From: Lachnospiraceae bacterium
Lineage (GTDB): Bacteria; Bacillota; Clostridia; Lachnospirales; Lachnospiraceae
NCBI GenBank assembly: GCA_017621815.1
Contig: JAGASK010000039.1
Span: forward strand, 160,733-224,732
Length of the DNA stretch: 64,000 nucleotides
Reading direction: 5' to 3'
Shown here: positions 62,218 to 64,000 of the stretch, piece by piece
Position numbering within the stretch: position 1 is the first letter of the stretch
Layout: each line of letters begins with the position of its first letter
Program-made: the position numbers and the translations under genes
Notes under the pieces: model-generated
Database searches by the model: none
Seen by the model: the letters and a program-made list of their open reading frames with translations, nothing else
What the model was told of the DNA's origin: nothing

Positions 62218-63120
62218 TTAATTATTTAATTCATTTACCTGATTAATAAAATCCTCAATCTGTTTTAAATATTCCTTATTTCTTCTTGTTTCACCCTTTT
62301 GCATCTCTTTGCGGTAGGCTGACGGCGACATCTTTTTCATCTGCTTGAATGATTTCGTAAAAACAAGCGGATCCATATAACCGCAGGAAAGGGCAATACT
62401 TTCCACCGGAAGGGTGGTTAATTCCAAAAGCTCTGCCGCCTTAGTAATGCGGAAGGTGGACAAAAACTGCTGGGGTGACATTCCCATGGAATTTTTAAAC
62501 AGCGTATAAAGATAACTTCTGTTGATACAAACATAATCCGCAACATCAGTAATTTTAATAGGATTACAGTAATTCCCTACAATAAATTCCACTGCCCGTT
62601 TTACGTAAACTCCGGCTTTATCAGCTTCTCCTTTCTCTTCTATATGGGCGCTTTCCGCAATCAAAGACAGGAACAAATGAAGCTGTCCGTTCCTTCTAAG
62701 CTCATTGGAAACCCCAAAGGTATTGTGTTCCAGCATATCCTTTACTGCTTCGTAAAGCTCCTTATCTTTTTCGGATTTGAATACGGGATTTGCCAGGGAA
62801 AGCCCCATTGATTTAACAATTCCGGGGGCAAGCTGTCCGTTAAATCCCACCCACACATAAGTCCAGGGCTCTTTTTCATCCGCCTGATAAAAAGCCAGTT
62901 CTTCCGGAGGAATCAAAAAACCATAGCCCTGCTCTAAAGGATATTCTTTGCCGCCCAGAGCCAGTTTCCCTTTGCCGCTCAATATGTAATGTATCAGATA
63001 ATGAGGTTTAAAAGCCGGACCAAAACTGTGAAAGGGTTCCGTTCTTGATAACCCGCAGCAATTCACGTATAAGCTTCCGCTTTTTTCACCTGTAAATTCA
63101 AGCTTGTATGCTTTTTCCAT
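62218..63120 (-). CDS. AraC-family transcriptional regulator
   Basis: A 300-residue regulator with an N-terminal cupin (H-Y-I-L-S-G-K-G-K-L-A-L-G-G, then F-L-I-P-P-E-E) for an effector such as a sugar. Two C-terminal helix-turn-helix units follow (I-T-D-V-A-D-Y-V-C-I-N-R-S-Y-L-Y-T-L-F, then A-L-S-C-G-Y-M-D-P-L-V-F-T-K-S-F-K-Q-M). It lies upstream of galK in the same direction but behind its own terminator, and may control the gal operon (inference). The lipoprotein gene ends 21 bases before its start. Confidence 0.92.
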   Translation of the reverse strand: MEKAYKLEFTGEKSGSLYVNCCGLSRTEPFHSFGPAFKPHYLIHYILSGKGKLALGGKEYPLEQGYGFLIPPEELAFYQADEKEPWTYVWVGFNGQLAPGIVKSMGLSLANPVFKSEKDKELYEAVKDMLEHNTFGVSNELRRNGQLHLFLSLIAESAHIEEKGEADKAGVYVKRAVEFIVGNYCNPIKITDVADYVCINRSYLYTLFKNSMGMSPQQFLSTFRITKAAELLELTTLPVESIALSCGYMDPLVFTKSFKQMKKMSPSAYRKEMQKGETRRNKEYLKQIEDFINQVNELNN

Positions 63121-63141
63121 TTATGCTTCCCCCGGCAACAT

Positions 63142-63807
63142 TTATTCTTCGTATTCTATCACCAATGCACTATCCTCTGCATCATAAACCAATTTCAGTG
63201 TTATTCCCTCTTCCCCATATTCACTGACCGGAATTTCAAATTCATACGCAATCCCTTCTGTATCGCAAAGAGACAGCATCCACGGCGTATTATCCACATC
63301 TTTTTGAATTAACAGTCCTGTTAGAGCCTGTCCTGCTGCCAGGCAGTCCATGCCTTCCAGCACATTTGCAGGAATGTCGGCATCCCCTTTTTCATAAAGT
63401 TTAAGCTCCGAAAACGAAAATGAAGTACTGTTTTTAATTGTAACAGGAATGGGAATAAGTACGGCAGCATCCTCCTTTGTCTTAATATCAGACAGTTTTT
63501 CAAGCATATCATCATAAGAATCTATCATGGAATCCATACTCTGAATCAGCTGCTCAATCTCCTCATCCTTCATTTCCGTTAAATTATACTGCTCCAGTTC
63601 ATCCTCTTTTTCACTTAATTCTATTAAAGCCCCATCCAGTGAATCATCTGAAATATCCTGATGGGCGTCCACCACCTGATTATGTATCCCGGCAAGTTCT
63701 ATGTATTTTTGCTGCGCCTGCGCAATCAATTCATCAGACGGTCCGCAGGCTGTAACCAAAAAGCTTAACCCACATACAATAAGAAAAAAAGCAATTCTTT
63801 TATACAT
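63142..63807 (-). CDS. hypothetical lipoprotein
   Basis: A 221-residue protein with a lipobox F-L-V-T-A-C, lipidated on Cys21. Residues about 28-110 are acidic and coiled-coil-like (I-A-Q-A-Q-Q-K-Y-I-E-L, D-S-M-I-D-S-Y-D-D-M-L-E-K-L). The remainder is beta-rich (P-I-P-V-T-I-K-N-S-T-S-F-S-F-S-E-L-K-L), like a small immunoglobulin-type domain. I recognise no family. It is probably on the outer face of the cytoplasmic membrane and cotranscribed with the AraC gene 21 bases downstream. Confidence 0.75.
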   Translation of the reverse strand: MYKRIAFFLIVCGLSFLVTACGPSDELIAQAQQKYIELAGIHNQVVDAHQDISDDSLDGALIELSEKEDELEQYNLTEMKDEEIEQLIQSMDSMIDSYDDMLEKLSDIKTKEDAAVLIPIPVTIKNSTSFSFSELKLYEKGDADIPANVLEGMDCLAAGQALTGLLIQKDVDNTPWMLSLCDTEGIAYEFEIPVSEYGEEGITLKLVYDAEDSALVIEYEE

Positions 63808-63924
63808 AAATAAACCTCAATTCATTATTTTTGTTACGTAAATATAATCTAGTATAAAAAAACAATATAAAAAAAGCAAGTGACTTAACACGGACATTTC
63901 CGTGGAAATATCTTCGAAAAATAC

Positions 63925-63953
63925 TTGACAAAGCAGAAGCCTTATTTTACAAT
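63925..63953 (+). promoter_or_regulatory. sigma-A promoter of the tRNA gene
   Basis: Plus-strand TTGACA (63925-63930), a 17-base spacer and TACAAT (63948-63953), a near-consensus promoter ending 23 bases before the tRNA. Confidence 0.92.
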
Positions 63954-63976
63954 AACTGATGTGCCAAGGCGCATTG

Positions 63977-64000
63977 GCCCAGATAGCTCAGTTGGTAGAG
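63977..64000 (+). tRNA. tRNA gene, 5' part only (possibly tRNA-Phe)
   Basis: The window ends inside a tRNA. The 7-base acceptor strand GCCCAGA is followed by TA, the D-stem GCTC, the D-loop AGTTGGTA and GAG. The anticodon is outside the window. Similarity of this 5' part to bacterial tRNA-Phe is suggestive only. Confidence 0.85.

Noticed and set aside
1-64000. CRISPR arrays, insertion sequences, prophage or integrated elements
   Set aside because: I saw no regularly spaced repeats, transposase, integrase or phage structural genes, and no abrupt composition change apart from the AT-rich intergenic stretch near 30.8-31.1 kb.

Overview
The window looks like chromosome of a spore-forming, gut-type Lachnospiraceae (Clostridia). 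This is inferred from the gene set: Firmicutes-type hrcA-grpE-dnaK-dnaJ behind a CIRCE element, class II galT, split transketolase, SpmB, and a cytosolic phosphorolytic beta-mannan pathway like that of Roseburia. Nearly all genes lie on the minus strand with short gaps, strong Shine-Dalgarno sites and little non-coding DNA. I saw no insertion sequence, prophage, CRISPR array or rRNA. The window opens inside an aminotransferase gene and closes inside a tRNA gene.

Layout. 1-3.4 kb: VanW protein, AIR-synthase/HypE-like protein, Lrp regulator and the start of an aminotransferase, preceded by a 35-residue membrane peptide. 3.4-5.4 kb: an anchored helical-repeat protein facing a DnaQ-type exonuclease and endonuclease III. 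5.4-10.6 kb: heat-shock operon with promoter, CIRCE and terminator. 10.6-14.3 kb: a Lys/Ala-rich protein, UppP, a patatin-like lipase and an aminotransferase. 14.3-37.5 kb: the carbohydrate locus described below. 37.5-44.2 kb: glycerol/glycerol-3-phosphate operon with an unknown protein and a NUDIX hydrolase. 44.2-46.3 kb: last two steps of IMP synthesis (AICAR transformylase plus PurO-type cyclohydrolase) under a ZTP riboswitch. 46.4-50.4 kb: membrane protein, methionine aminopeptidase, Rpe and split transketolase. 50.5-57 kb: DUF885 metallopeptidase-like protein, membrane-anchored Mrr-type nuclease, AEC transporter and heterodimeric beta-galactosidase LacLM. 57-62.1 kb: SpmB, a B12-type radical SAM protein and galT/galK. 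62.2-64 kb: AraC regulator, lipoprotein and tRNA.

The carbohydrate locus reads as a complete intracellular route for acetylated galacto(gluco)manno-oligosaccharides. A lipoprotein and two permeases import them. Two GH36 alpha-galactosidases remove galactose and a CE17-like esterase removes acetyl groups. A GH130_2 phosphorylase shortens the mannan chain. An epimerase turns mannobiose into mannosylglucose, and a GH130_1 enzyme splits that into mannose-1-phosphate and glucose. A GH1 beta-glucosidase is fused in one polypeptide to mannose-6-phosphate isomerase. Released galactose can enter the Leloir pathway through GalK/GalT. No endo-mannanase, phosphomannomutase or ABC ATPase is in the window, so those must be elsewhere. 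A methyl-accepting chemotaxis protein and a large GH2 enzyme sit within the same gene string. LacI and AraC regulators flank the transporter.

The most unusual items are the GH1-ManA fusion, the embedded chemoreceptor, the FAD oxidoreductase-DUF1667 fusion in the glycerol operon, the unknown 460-residue protein following glpK, the split AICARFT/PurO pathway under a ZTP switch, and several inverted repeats at promoters that look like operators.
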